From Ideonella_A sp963843805 (GTDB lineage Bacteria > Pseudomonadota > Gammaproteobacteria > Burkholderiales > Burkholderiaceae_C), in assembly GCA_963843805.1 (NCBI GenBank), contig CAWJLY010000008.1, forward strand, positions 372,001 to 436,000: a stretch of 64,000 bases of DNA, read 5' to 3'. The position numbers were made by a program, and so were the translations under genes. This document shows positions 37,942 through 48,663 of this stretch, piece after piece. Below the pieces are notes generated by a model. It was not told the DNA's origin, made no database searches, and was given only the letters and a program-made list of their open reading frames with translations. Each line of letters begins with the position of its first letter. The stretch's first letter is position 1.

Positions 37942-40401
37942 ATGAAAAAAATGAAACTGGTGATGGTCGGCAACGGCATGGCCGGCGTGCGAACGATCGA
38001 GGAGTTGCTGAAGATCGCGCCCGATCTGTACGACATCACGGTCTTCGGCGCCGAACCCCACCCCAACTACAACCGAATCCTTTTGTCGCCGGTGTTGTCC
38101 GGTGAGCAGACGCTCGACGAGATCGTCCTCAATCCGCTCAGCTGGTATGCAGACAACAAGATCGATCTGCGTGCCGGCAAAAAAGTCATCGGTGTGCATC
38201 GACGTGACCGGGTGGTGCAGGTCGACGACGGCAGCGAAGTGGAGTACGACCGGCTGTTGATCGCCACCGGGTCGAACCCGTTCATTCTGCCGATCCCGGG
38301 CAACAACCTCGACGGCGTGATCGCCTACCGCGACATTGCCGATACCAATGCAATGATCGACGCTGCATCGAAATACCGCCATGCGGTGGTGATCGGTGGT
38401 GGCTTGCTGGGCCTCGAAGCCGCCAACGGATTGATGCTGCGGGGCATGCAGGTCACCGTCATCCACCTCGCCGGATGGCTGATGGAGCGGCAGCTCGACG
38501 AAACGGCCGCCAGACTGCTGCAGAAATCGCTTGAGCAGCGCGGCCTGACATTTCATCTCGGGGCGCAAACCCAGGCGTTGATCGGCGATGCCGAAAACGG
38601 GGCGTCCGGCCGGGTGAAGTCACTGCAACTGAAAGACGGCAGCGAAGTTCCGGCCGATCTGGTCGTCATGGCCGCCGGCATTCGGCCGAACACTGAACTG
38701 GCCATCAAGATCGGCCTTCATTGCGGCGCCGACAATCGCGGCGGCATCGCCGTCAACGATACGATGCAGACGATCACCGACCCGCGAATCTATTCGGTCG
38801 GCGAGTGCGCGGCGCACCGTGGCATCGCCTACGGCCTGGTCGCACCCTTGTTCGAGCAGGCCAAGGTCTGCGCCACCCATCTGGCCGAATTCGGCATCGG
38901 CCGCTACGCCGGCAGCCAGGTCAGCACCAAGCTGAAGGTGACCGGCATCGATCTCTTCTCGGCCGGCAATTTCAGCGGCGGTTCCGACTGCGAAGAGATC
39001 GTGATGAGCGACCCCTACGGCGGCGTCTACAAGAAGCTGGTGCTCAAGGACGACAAACTGGTCGGCGCCTGCATGTATGGCGATACCGTCGACGGTGCCT
39101 GGTATTTCAAGCTGCTGCGCGATGGCCGCTCGGTTGCCGATATCCGCGACAAGCTGATGTTCGGTGAATCGAACATCGGCGACGCCGGCCATCAGGGCCA
39201 CAACAAGGCCGCCGCCATGCAGGATGCCGACGAGGTCTGCGGCTGCAACGGCGTTGCCAAGGGAACGATCTGCAAGGCGATCAAGGAAAAAGGCCTGTTC
39301 ACCCTCGACGAAGTGCGCAAGCACACCAAGGCCAGCGCCTCCTGCGGCTCGTGCACCGGGCTGGTCGAGCAGTTGTTGATGTTCACCGCCGGCGGCGACT
39401 ACTCGGCCGCTCCGACCAGAAAGGCGATGTGTGGCTGCACCGACGCCAGTCACCAGGAGGCGCGCGACACCATCAAGGCCGAACATCTGCTGACCATCGA
39501 CTCGGTCTACCAGCGATTGGGCTGGCGCACCCCGAACGGCTGTTCGAGTTGCCGGCCCGCGGTCAACTACTACCTGATCAGCAGTTGGCCGAAAGAAGCC
39601 AAGGATGATCCGCAGAGCCGCTTCATCAACGAGCGCAGCCACGCCAATATCCAGAAAGACGGCAGCTACAGCGTGATCCCGCGGATGTGGGGTGGCGAAA
39701 CCACCGCCTCCGAGCTGCGCCGCATTGCCGACGCGGTCGACAAATTCAAGATTCCGACCGTCAAGGTGACCGGCGGCCAGCGCATCGACCTGCTCGGGGT
39801 CAAGAAGGAGGATCTGCAGGCGGTCTGGAAGGAGATCGGCATGCCCAGCGGCCATGCCTATGCCAAGGCGCTGCGCACCGTGAAGACCTGTGTCGGCAGC
39901 GAATGGTGCCGCTTCGGCACCCAGGACAGCACACAGATGGGCAAGGACCTGGAGCGCGCGATGTGGCGCATGTATGCACCGCACAAGGTCAAGTTTGCGG
40001 TCAGCGGCTGCCCGCGCAACTGCGCCGAGGCCGGCATCAAGGATGTCGGCATCATCGGTGTCGATTCGGGTTGGGAGATGTACGTCGCCGGCAACGGCGG
40101 CATCAAGACCGAGGTCGCCCATTTCTTCGTCAAGCTGAAGACAACGGCCGAGGTGCTCGAATACACGGGCGCGTTCTGCCAGCTGTACCGCGAGGAAGGC
40201 TGGTACCTCGAGCGCACCGTGCACTATGTGAACCGGGTCGGCCTCGACCATGTGAAGAAGAAGATTCTCGACGATGCCGAGGGCCGCAAGGCGTTGTGGG
40301 AGAAGCTGCAATTCAGTCTCGACGGCGAGCCCGATCCGTGGTTCGAGTTCGACAAGGCAGCGGTCGATAGCCGGCAATTCGCTGCGCTGGAGGTGCAGTG
40401 A
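37942..40401 (+). CDS. nirB: Assimilatory nitrite reductase [NAD(P)H], large subunit
   Basis: Cytoplasmic sirohaem enzyme reducing nitrite to ammonium with NAD(P)H. The 819-residue chain starts with an FAD/NAD(P) module (KLVMVGNGMAGVRTIEELL; HAVVIGGGLLGLEAANGLML). Two BFD-type [2Fe-2S] domains follow: CGCNGVAKGTICKAI with CGSCTGLV near 430-475, then CGCTDASHQEA with GCSSCRPAV near 495-540. The C-terminal half has the [4Fe-4S]/sirohaem cysteines in CVGSEWCRFGTQDSTQMG (~650) and SGCPRNCAEAG (~690). ATG 37942 begins the family N-terminus; an upstream GTG at 37798 is in frame. The stop overlaps the nirD start. Confidence 0.96.
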   Translation: MKKMKLVMVGNGMAGVRTIEELLKIAPDLYDITVFGAEPHPNYNRILLSPVLSGEQTLDEIVLNPLSWYADNKIDLRAGKKVIGVHRRDRVVQVDDGSEVEYDRLLIATGSNPFILPIPGNNLDGVIAYRDIADTNAMIDAASKYRHAVVIGGGLLGLEAANGLMLRGMQVTVIHLAGWLMERQLDETAARLLQKSLEQRGLTFHLGAQTQALIGDAENGASGRVKSLQLKDGSEVPADLVVMAAGIRPNTELAIKIGLHCGADNRGGIAVNDTMQTITDPRIYSVGECAAHRGIAYGLVAPLFEQAKVCATHLAEFGIGRYAGSQVSTKLKVTGIDLFSAGNFSGGSDCEEIVMSDPYGGVYKKLVLKDDKLVGACMYGDTVDGAWYFKLLRDGRSVADIRDKLMFGESNIGDAGHQGHNKAAAMQDADEVCGCNGVAKGTICKAIKEKGLFTLDEVRKHTKASASCGSCTGLVEQLLMFTAGGDYSAAPTRKAMCGCTDASHQEARDTIKAEHLLTIDSVYQRLGWRTPNGCSSCRPAVNYYLISSWPKEAKDDPQSRFINERSHANIQKDGSYSVIPRMWGGETTASELRRIADAVDKFKIPTVKVTGGQRIDLLGVKKEDLQAVWKEIGMPSGHAYAKALRTVKTCVGSEWCRFGTQDSTQMGKDLERAMWRMYAPHKVKFAVSGCPRNCAEAGIKDVGIIGVDSGWEMYVAGNGGIKTEVAHFFVKLKTTAEVLEYTGAFCQLYREEGWYLERTVHYVNRVGLDHVKKKILDDAEGRKALWEKLQFSLDGEPDPWFEFDKAAVDSRQFAALEVQ

Positions 40402-40838
40402 TGAATACAGCGAAGTCGGACTGGAAAGCGATCTGCAAGGTCGACGATATTCCGAAGCTCGGCGCACGCCGGGTCGCCCGCGACCAAGGCATGGCAGTGG
40501 CGGTATTCCGCAACGGCGAGGACAAGGTCTTTGCGCTGCTCGACCGCTGCCCGCACAAGGGCGGCCCCTTGAGCCAGGGCATCGTATTCGGCGAAAGCGT
40601 CGCCTGCCCGCTGCACAACTGGACGATCGCACTCGACGATGGTTGCGCGCGCGGCCAGGACGACGGCTGCACACAGTCGTTCAGCGTGAAGGTCGACGAC
40701 ACCGGCCAGGTTTATCTCGATCGTGGCGAGCTGGCGTCGTTGGCGCTGGATGCAACGCCACCAAAGGCCGGCCCGGAAGCCTCCTCCGGTGCGTTGGGCG
40801 ACAAGAGTTTCGAGGTGCAGGCGCCACACACGGCATGA
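40401..40838 (+). CDS. nirD: Nitrite reductase small subunit (Rieske-like)
   Basis: Small subunit of assimilatory NADH nitrite reductase with a Rieske-like fold, 145 residues including a longer than usual tail. It has DIPKLGARRVARDQGMAVAV, then ALLDRCPHKGGPLSQGIVFG and VACPLHNWTIALDDG. CPH and CPLH are present, so the chain could bind a [2Fe-2S] cluster, unlike the cluster-free enterobacterial NirD. ATG 40401 shares a base with the nirB stop (TGATG), and its own stop overlaps the nasA start (ATGA), so all three are translationally coupled. Confidence 0.93.
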   Translation: MNTAKSDWKAICKVDDIPKLGARRVARDQGMAVAVFRNGEDKVFALLDRCPHKGGPLSQGIVFGESVACPLHNWTIALDDGCARGQDDGCTQSFSVKVDDTGQVYLDRGELASLALDATPPKAGPEASSGALGDKSFEVQAPHTA

Positions 40839-43693
40839 CAACAGCGCCCAAGACGCTGCAACCTGTTGCCAGTCGATCAGTCCACTCGACGATGCGTGAA
40901 ACGAAGTCCACCTGCCCCTACTGCGGCGTTGGCTGCGGCGTGATCATCGAGACCACCGCCAACGAGATCAGCGGCGTTCGAGGCGACCCCGATCACCCGG
41001 CCAACTTCGGCCGCCTGTGCACCAAGGGCAGCACCTTGCACCTGACGGCCAGTGCGCCGATCAGGATGCAGACCCGGCTGTTGTCGCCGATGCGCCGCAA
41101 GCAACGCGGCGCGGCGCCACAGGCAATCGACTGGGACACCGCACTCGACGACGCAGCCGAGCGCTTCGCATCGATCATCCAGCGCGACGGCCCCGATGCG
41201 GTGGGTTTCTATATATCCGGCCAGTTGCTGACCGAAGACTATTACGCTTTCAACAAGCTCGCCAAGGGCTTGATCGGCACCAACAATGTCGATACCAACT
41301 CGCGCCTGTGCATGAGCAGTGCAGTGGCAGGCTACAAGGCCACGCTGGGCGCCGACGCACCGCCAGCTTGTTACGACGACCTGGCACTGGCCCGAACCCT
41401 GTTCATCGTCGGCGCCAACATGGCATTTGCGCATCCCGTGCTGTTCCGACGGATCGAGGATGCCAAGCGCGCCAATCCGGCACTGCGAATCATCGTCGCC
41501 GACCCGCGACGCACTGAAACCGCCGAGGCCGCCGACCTGTTCCTGCAGATCCTGCCCGGCAGCGACGTCGCGCTGTTTCACGGCATGTTGCACCTGATGT
41601 TGTGGGAGGGCCTGACCGATCCGGCCTATATCGCCGCACACACCAGCGGCTTTGAAGCCCTGCGCGACCGCGTTCGCGATTTCAATCCGAAGGAGGTAGC
41701 CACCCTGTGTGGCATCACGGAAGCCGATCTGGTGCAGGCGGCACGCTGGTTTGCCGGCCTCGACACGGCAGCCGGGCCGGCACGCGAGCCGACACTGTCA
41801 CTGTATTGCCAGGGCCTGAACCAGAGCAGCAGCGGCACCGCCAAGAATGCCGCACTGATCAATCTGCACCTGGCAACCGCACAGATCGGCCGCGCGGGTG
41901 CCGGGCCATTTTCACTGACCGGGCAACCCAATGCGATGGGTGGGCGCGAGGTCGGCGGGCTGGCCAATCTGCTCAGCGCGCACCGCGATCTGGACAATCC
42001 GCGTCATCGTGCCGAAGTGGCAGCGTTGTGGGGTGTCAGCGACGTACCCGCGGTGCCGGGCAAAAGCGCGGTCGAGATGTTTCGCGCCGCCGCCGACGGC
42101 GAGATCAAGGCCTTGTGGATTGCCTGCACCAACCCGGCGCAATCGATGCCCGACCAGGCGATGGTTCGGCGGGCGCTCGAACGTGCCGAGTATGTCGTGG
42201 TGCAGGAAGCGTTCTCGACCACCGCCACCTGCGACCATGCCGATCTGCTGCTGCCGGCCACCACCTGGGGTGAAAAGGATGGCACGGTGACCAACAGCGA
42301 GCGTCGCATCAGCCGCGTCAACGCGGCGCTGCCGGCACCGGGCCAGACGCGCCACGACTGGGCCATCGTCACCGATTTCGCAAACCGCCTGGAGGCGCGG
42401 TTGCAGGACGGCCACCGCCGGCCCAGCGAGAAGCCGCTGTTTCCGTACACCAGCGCAGAAGAGCTGTGGAACGAACACCGCGAAAGCACTCGCGGCCGCG
42501 ACCTCGACATCACCGGCCTCAGTTATGCGAGCCTGGCCGCAGCGCCGGCGCAATGGCCGTTTCCGGACGGTGCAAGCAAGGGCCGCCAACGTCTGTATGA
42601 AGATGGCATCTTTCCAACCGAAGACGGCCGCGCAAGGTTTTTCGATACGCCGTTCGACAAACTGGCCGAGCCGCGCGACGCGCGTTTCCCGTTTTCGCTG
42701 AATACCGGCCGGCTGCGCGACCAGTGGCATGGCATGAGCCGCACCGGAACCATCGGCCGCCTGTTCGGCCATGTGCCCGAGCCGGTGGCCGAGATGCATC
42801 CGCAGGATCTGGCCCGTCACAAACTGGCCGATGGCGATCTTGTGCGGATCAGCTCTCGTCGAGGTTCGATGGTCCTGCCAGCGCAGGCCAGCAGCCAGAT
42901 GGCGCCGTCGCAGGTTTTTGTCGCGATGCATTGGGGCGAGGAAAGTCTGTCGGGCCGCGCCGCCGACGGCACGCCGATGCGTGGCGTCAACGGCTTGACC
43001 TCGCCGGCGTTTTGCCCGCGATCCAGACAGCCGGAACTCAAGCACGCCGCGGTGAAGATCGCCAACGCCGATTTGCCCTGGAAGCTGCTGGTCCTGGCCT
43101 GGTTGCCGGACGACGCCGTGCTGTCGCTTCGCGAACAACTGCGCCCGCTGATGACACGGTTCGAATTTGCCTCGGTGGTGCCGTTCGGGCGTGAGCGGGC
43201 CGGGTTGATGTTCCGCGCCGCAGCGGCGACGCCGCCCGCCGACGAGCTGATGATGCAGATCGAGCGGTCGATGGGACTGGCTGCCGACGGCGTGCTGCAT
43301 TACGCCGACCAGCGGCGCGGCCAGCGGCGCAGCATGCGGCTGGTCGGCCAGGGTGAAACGCAGCGGCTCGACGCTTTTCTGCTGGCTGGCGACATCCGCG
43401 CCGAAGCCTGGATCCGCCCACTGCTGCAGGATGAGTTGCCGGCCCGGATCTACGGCCGCGCCCTGTTGATTCCGGGTGCTTCGGCACCGATCGAAGTGGC
43501 TGCAAAAGGCCGGCAGATTTGCAGTTGTCACGACGTCGGCGAGGCCGCGATCAACGACTGGCTGAGCGCATTTTCCGGCCCGGCGCCATCACAGCTGACC
43601 GAACTGCAGCAAGCGCTCCGATGCGGCACCAGCTGCGGCTCCTGTCTGCCGGAGATCAGGCGTCTGATACGTGAACAAAGGGTTGCAGCGTAA
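40835..43693 (+). CDS. nasA: Assimilatory nitrate reductase catalytic subunit with C-terminal BFD domain
   Basis: Cytoplasmic molybdopterin (MGD) oxidoreductase reducing nitrate to nitrite, 952 residues. The N-terminal [4Fe-4S] motif is STCPYCGVGCGVIIE plus a later Cys in GRLCTKGSTL. The Mo-site region includes NTNSRLCMSSAVAGYK-like DTNSRLCMSSAVAGYK, GQPNAMGGREVGGLANLLS and TWGEKDGTVTNSERRISRV. The C-terminal end carries a BFD-like [2Fe-2S] domain: CSCHDVGEAAINDWL with CGTSCGSCLPEIRRLI, an internal electron entry typical of proteobacterial NasA. The start at ATG 40835 overlaps nirD. ybiB follows after 40 bases. Confidence 0.95.
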   Translation: MTTAPKTLQPVASRSVHSTMRETKSTCPYCGVGCGVIIETTANEISGVRGDPDHPANFGRLCTKGSTLHLTASAPIRMQTRLLSPMRRKQRGAAPQAIDWDTALDDAAERFASIIQRDGPDAVGFYISGQLLTEDYYAFNKLAKGLIGTNNVDTNSRLCMSSAVAGYKATLGADAPPACYDDLALARTLFIVGANMAFAHPVLFRRIEDAKRANPALRIIVADPRRTETAEAADLFLQILPGSDVALFHGMLHLMLWEGLTDPAYIAAHTSGFEALRDRVRDFNPKEVATLCGITEADLVQAARWFAGLDTAAGPAREPTLSLYCQGLNQSSSGTAKNAALINLHLATAQIGRAGAGPFSLTGQPNAMGGREVGGLANLLSAHRDLDNPRHRAEVAALWGVSDVPAVPGKSAVEMFRAAADGEIKALWIACTNPAQSMPDQAMVRRALERAEYVVVQEAFSTTATCDHADLLLPATTWGEKDGTVTNSERRISRVNAALPAPGQTRHDWAIVTDFANRLEARLQDGHRRPSEKPLFPYTSAEELWNEHRESTRGRDLDITGLSYASLAAAPAQWPFPDGASKGRQRLYEDGIFPTEDGRARFFDTPFDKLAEPRDARFPFSLNTGRLRDQWHGMSRTGTIGRLFGHVPEPVAEMHPQDLARHKLADGDLVRISSRRGSMVLPAQASSQMAPSQVFVAMHWGEESLSGRAADGTPMRGVNGLTSPAFCPRSRQPELKHAAVKIANADLPWKLLVLAWLPDDAVLSLREQLRPLMTRFEFASVVPFGRERAGLMFRAAAATPPADELMMQIERSMGLAADGVLHYADQRRGQRRSMRLVGQGETQRLDAFLLAGDIRAEAWIRPLLQDELPARIYGRALLIPGASAPIEVAAKGRQICSCHDVGEAAINDWLSAFSGPAPSQLTELQQALRCGTSCGSCLPEIRRLIREQRVAA

Positions 43694-43733
43694 GTCGACG
43701 AGACGGCGGCCCAAAACTTGCGAAACTCGCGGC

Positions 43734-44678
43734 ATGAAGATCGCGCCCTACCTGAAAGAGATCGGTCGTGGCAAGGACGGCGCTCGCTCCCTTGACGCCG
43801 AGCAGGCGTTCGCCGTGATGGCGGCAATTCTCGACGGCGAAGTCGGCGAGATCGAGCTGGGCGCATTCGTGATGGCGATGCGCATCAAGGGCGAATCGCA
43901 GGCCGAGTTGAACGGTTTCCTGCGCGCCGTGCGCGAACGCTGCCTGCCGCTTGCACCGACCCGCCGGACGGTTGTGCTGCCGTCGTACAACGGCTCGCGA
44001 AAACTGCCCAATCTGACGACATTGCTCGCTTTGCTGCTGGCGCAAGGTGACATCCAGGTGCTGGTTCACGGCCCGACGCATGATCCCGCGCGGGTCACCA
44101 GCGCGGAGATTTTCCAGACGCTGGGCCTGCCGGTAGCCCACGACATTGCCGGCATCGCCGACGCATGGCAGCGCCACGAACCCGTCTTCATTGCCACCGA
44201 GAACCTGTGCCCTGCTCTGGCGCGCCTGCTCGATGTGCGATGGACGGTGGGCCTGCGCAATTCAGGTCATACCATTGCCAAGCTGCTGGACCCGTGCAAC
44301 GGGGGTCATTCGCTGCGGGTCGTCAACTACACCCATCCCGAATATGGCATCAGCCTGAAAAGTTTTCTGCAGGAAAGCCGCGCCGATGCCTTGCTGATGC
44401 GTGGCACCGAGGGCGAGCCCGTTGCCGATCCGCGCCGCATGCCGCGCATCGACAGCTTCATCGGTGGCATTCATCGTCCGGAACTGTCGATCGCTGCGCA
44501 GGAGGGTGTGTTGTCCGAGATGCCCCTGCTGCCGCGCGAAACCGATGCAGCCACGACCGCGCTCTATATCCAGTCGGTGGTCAGCGGTGAAAAACCGGCG
44601 CCGCAGCCGTTGCAGCAACAAGTCAGATGCCTGCAGGCCTCGCTCGCTGCGCTGTGCAGCAGCCCGATGGTGGCTTGA
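43734..44678 (+). CDS. ybiB: YbiB-type TrpD2 DNA-binding protein
   Basis: Homologue of anthranilate phosphoribosyltransferase (TrpD2/YbiB), 314 residues. Characterised YbiB binds DNA rather than making tryptophan. The N-terminal helical domain has YLKEIGRGKDGARSLDAEQA and GAFVMAMRIKGESQAELNGF. The phosphoribosyl-site glycine-rich segment of true TrpD is altered (VLPSYNGSRKLPNLTTLLAL), as expected. VGLRNSGHTIAKLLDP and GTEGEPVADPRR are characteristic. Its position behind nasA is common in Burkholderiales, though the functional link is unknown. Confidence 0.88.
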   Translation: MKIAPYLKEIGRGKDGARSLDAEQAFAVMAAILDGEVGEIELGAFVMAMRIKGESQAELNGFLRAVRERCLPLAPTRRTVVLPSYNGSRKLPNLTTLLALLLAQGDIQVLVHGPTHDPARVTSAEIFQTLGLPVAHDIAGIADAWQRHEPVFIATENLCPALARLLDVRWTVGLRNSGHTIAKLLDPCNGGHSLRVVNYTHPEYGISLKSFLQESRADALLMRGTEGEPVADPRRMPRIDSFIGGIHRPELSIAAQEGVLSEMPLLPRETDAATTALYIQSVVSGEKPAPQPLQQQVRCLQASLAALCSSPMVA

Positions 44679-44772
44679 CTCGCGAGCGTGCCAGGCGTCT
44701 TGAGCCGGTTATCGTGCCTGGGGGAAGCCTGTGCAACTCGGGGCGTTTGCGCTGGCAACGCACAATTGCCGA

Positions 44773-45343
44773 ATGCATTCCATTGAACTCGATCGCAGCG
44801 TTCTCGTTCTGGTCGACTACCAGACCCGCTTGCTGCCGTCGATCGACGATGCCGACCGCGTGCTTGCCGAGGCGGTTCGCCTGGCCGACATGGCAATCGC
44901 ACTCGGCGTCCCGGTCATCGGTACCGAGCAGAACCCGCCCGGTCTCGGGCCGAACCACGAGGCGATTCGAAGTCGCTGCGTTCGGACCATCGAAAAAACC
45001 CATTTCGACGCCTGTGCCGACGGCTTGCTCGAGGCGGTCGCCGATGCGCGCGCCGACCGTGCAGGCCAGGTTGCCGCTCGATATCGTGATTGCCGGCTGC
45101 GAGGCCCATGTCTGCCTGATGCAGACATCGCTCGGGCTGATGCGCGCCGGCCACCGGGTCTGGGTGGCGGCGCAGGCGTGCGCGTCGCGCTTGCCGTACA
45201 ACCATCAACAAGCCATGCGTCGGCTGCGCCAGGGCGGCGCGACGATGGTCGGCTTCGAGATGGTCGCCTTCGAATGGCTGCGTGACTGCCGGCACGATCG
45301 ATTCAGGGCGGTATTGCCGATGCTGAAGGCCACACTCGGCTGA
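44773..45343 (+). CDS. Isochorismatase-family cysteine hydrolase (frameshifted)
   Basis: Cytoplasmic hydrolase of the isochorismatase/nicotinamidase superfamily, about 189 residues. The catalytic Asp is in VLVLVDYQTRLLPSI, the cis-peptide region PVIGTEQNPPGLG, and the nucleophile Cys in VIAGCEAHVCLMQTSLGL; the Lys is probably in RTIEKTHFDAC. The substrate is unknown. One apparent +1 insertion near 45062 separates ADARADRA from LPLDIVIAG. ATG 44773 gives MHSIELDRSVLVLVDYQ. The cupin downstream starts about 100 bases later on the same strand. Confidence 0.85.
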
Positions 45344-45443
45344 GCGGATGGGGGCAGCGGTTCGCCGGCCGACGTCGTTGCCAAGCATGACCGCGCCGGC
45401 AGCGCTACGATTCCCGTGCCTGCCTGAACACGAGGACTTTGTG

Positions 45444-45746
45444 ATGCCCAAGATGCCACCGCTCGATCACGACAAGCTGGTCGAATTCGAAGCACGGCTG
45501 CAACTCGACGGCTTTGTCGAACTGCAGACTCGCGAGATGCCGCCCGGCCTGCACAATTCCGAACACGCGCATGATTTCGAGGTCAGGGCGCTGATGCTCG
45601 ACGGTGAACTTCAGTTGACGTGCGACGGCGACACGTCGGCTTACCGCGCCGGCGATGTGTTCACGATGGCGGCCGGCCGCCCCCATGAAGAACAGTTCGG
45701 CGCTGCCGGTGCGCGCTACCTGGTCGGACGCAGATACCCAGGCTGA
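45444..45746 (+). CDS. Small cupin-domain protein
   Basis: Single-domain cupin of 100 residues. Cupin motif 1 appears as EMPPGLHNSEHAHDFEVRAL, with His residues in HNSEHAHD suitable for a metal. Motif 2 is GDVFTMAAGRPHEEQFG. Ligand and reaction are unknown. ATG 45444 gives the compact domain; the frame is open further upstream without a motif. It lies between the isochorismatase gene and paaG. Confidence 0.78.
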   Translation: MPKMPPLDHDKLVEFEARLQLDGFVELQTREMPPGLHNSEHAHDFEVRALMLDGELQLTCDGDTSAYRAGDVFTMAAGRPHEEQFGAAGARYLVGRRYPG

Positions 45747-45915
45747 CCCGAGCGGTTGCGGGGTGGTTTTGTTGAACGGTGCGACAACCCGCGCAGCCGC
45801 CGTTTCACGTTTCCCCGCATGGTCGACCCGCACCGGCAACGTATCATCGACCGCTCGGTCAATGAATTCTCGTCACCGCTTGGCCGCATCCGCCGGTCGT
45901 CCAGGAGACTTCGTC

Positions 45916-46768
45916 ATGCCGTCACTCCACACCGCCGTCAATGGTGGCTTGCCCGCCGCCAAGTTGATGTCGCCGCCCGATTCGCTGATCCTGGTCAGCC
46001 AGACGGGCAGCGTGCGCCAGCTCAACCTGAATCGCCCGGCCGCGCTGAACAGCTTCACAGCGGCGATGCACGACATTCTGCTGGCCGAACTCGACGCAGC
46101 GGCCAACGACGTCGACGTGCGCTGCATCGTCATCACTGGCACCGGCCGCGGCTTCTGTGCCGGGCAGGATCTCAACGAACCGGGGATGCAACCGGAGCCC
46201 GGTCGATCGCCGGACATCGGTGCGGTCATCGAGCGCTCACTATTTGCCGCTGGCGCTGCGCTTGCAATCGATGCCGGTGCCGGTCATTGCGTCGGTCAAC
46301 GGCGTGGCAGCGGGTGCCGGCGCCAATCTGGCGCTGAACTGCGACATCGTGATTGCCGCCCGTTCGGCCCACTTCATCCAGGCTTTCTCGAAGATCGGCC
46401 TGGTACCCGATTGCGGCGGCAGCTGGCTGCTGCCACGTCTGGTCGGGCGAGCCCGTGCGCTTGGCCTGGCCTTGCTCGGCGACAAGCTGGCGGCTGAAGA
46501 GGCGCAACGGATCGGGCTGATCTGGCAATGTGTCGACGATACCGAGCTCGAAGCGACGGTACAGGCGCTGGGTCAGCGACTGGCCATGATGCCGACCAAG
46601 GCGCTGGTCGCCATCCGCCAGACCCTCGACGCGGCGCAGCAACTCGACTACGAACCGGCGCTTCGCAACGAGGCCGATGTGCAGCGCGAACTCGGTCGCA
46701 GCCGCGACTTTGCCGAAGGCGTGGCCGCTTTCCAGGCCAAGCGCGCTGCGACGTTCACCGATCGCTGA
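45916..46768 (+). CDS. paaG: 1,2-epoxyphenylacetyl-CoA isomerase PaaG (frameshifted)
   Basis: Crotonase-fold enzyme that isomerises ring-epoxidised phenylacetyl-CoA to the oxepin form in aerobic phenylacetate breakdown. LNLNRPAALNSFTAAMHDIL, ITGTGRGFCAGQDLNEPGM (oxyanion hole) and VNGVAAGAGANLALNCDIVI are crotonase signatures. FIQAFSKIGLVPDCGGSWLL has the catalytic Asp of PaaG-type isomerases. DAAQQLDYEPALRNEADVQR is typical near the end. One +1 insertion near 46232 splits VIER from HYLPLALRLQ. Start ATG 45916 follows AGGAG. First recognisable gene of the paa cluster. Confidence 0.9.
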
Positions 46769-46796
46769 GAGCGACCTGTCATGTCCGGCCCGGACA

Positions 46797-47288
46797 ATGT
46801 CCGAACAAGCTGCTGCCTCCTGCGCCACGGTCGAGCCGTCGGCGCAACTGATCGCCGAGGCGGTGCGTGATGTGATGACGGTGCGCGATCGCGTCTACCA
46901 GACCATGGGCATGTCGGTCAGCCGGATCGCGCCGGGCTCGGCCACCTTGTCGATGACGGTTCGCACCGACATGCTCAACGGCCACGACAGCTGCCACGGC
47001 GGGCTGATCGCCACGCTGGCCGATACGGCCTTTGCCTATGCCTGCAATTCACGCAATGTGACCACGGTGGCATCGAGCTTTTCAATCGATCTGCTGCTGC
47101 CTGCGCACGGTGGCGATCAGCTGCATGCCAGCTGCCACGAATTGCACGGCGGCGGTCGGATGGGTGTCTACGACTGCGAAGTCCTCAATCAGAATGGCCA
47201 GCGAATCGCGGTATTTCGTGGCCACTCCTATTCGATCAAGGGCCGCGCGGTGGTCGACAGCCTGCCAATGCCCGCCAGTCGCGGCTAG
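46797..47288 (+). CDS. paaI: Hydroxyphenylacetyl-CoA thioesterase PaaI
   Basis: Hot-dog fold thioesterase that hydrolyses ring-hydroxylated phenylacetyl-CoA esters, releasing CoA when the pathway stalls. About 163 residues. The diagnostic run is DMLNGHDSCHGGLIATLADT, with the HGG catalytic region, then AFAYACNSRNVTTVASSFSI. A C-terminal block YDCEVLNQNGQRIAVFRGHS is typical of PaaI. Start ATG 46797 (MSEQAAASCATVEPS). It has no frame breaks. It sits 28 bases behind paaG and 16 before paaK. Confidence 0.92.
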   Translation: MSEQAAASCATVEPSAQLIAEAVRDVMTVRDRVYQTMGMSVSRIAPGSATLSMTVRTDMLNGHDSCHGGLIATLADTAFAYACNSRNVTTVASSFSIDLLLPAHGGDQLHASCHELHGGGRMGVYDCEVLNQNGQRIAVFRGHSYSIKGRAVVDSLPMPASRG

Positions 47289-47304
47289 TCCGGAGCGTCA
47301 GCTC

Positions 47305-48633
<1,329 letters not shown>

Positions 48634-48663
48634 CGCAGCCGGCGCCGAGCAGGAGGAATCCAC

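Noticed and set aside
38620..40674. Minus-strand open frame of about 680 codons opposite nirB
   Set aside because: Antisense shadow; the plus strand encodes intact NirB with all cofactor cysteines.
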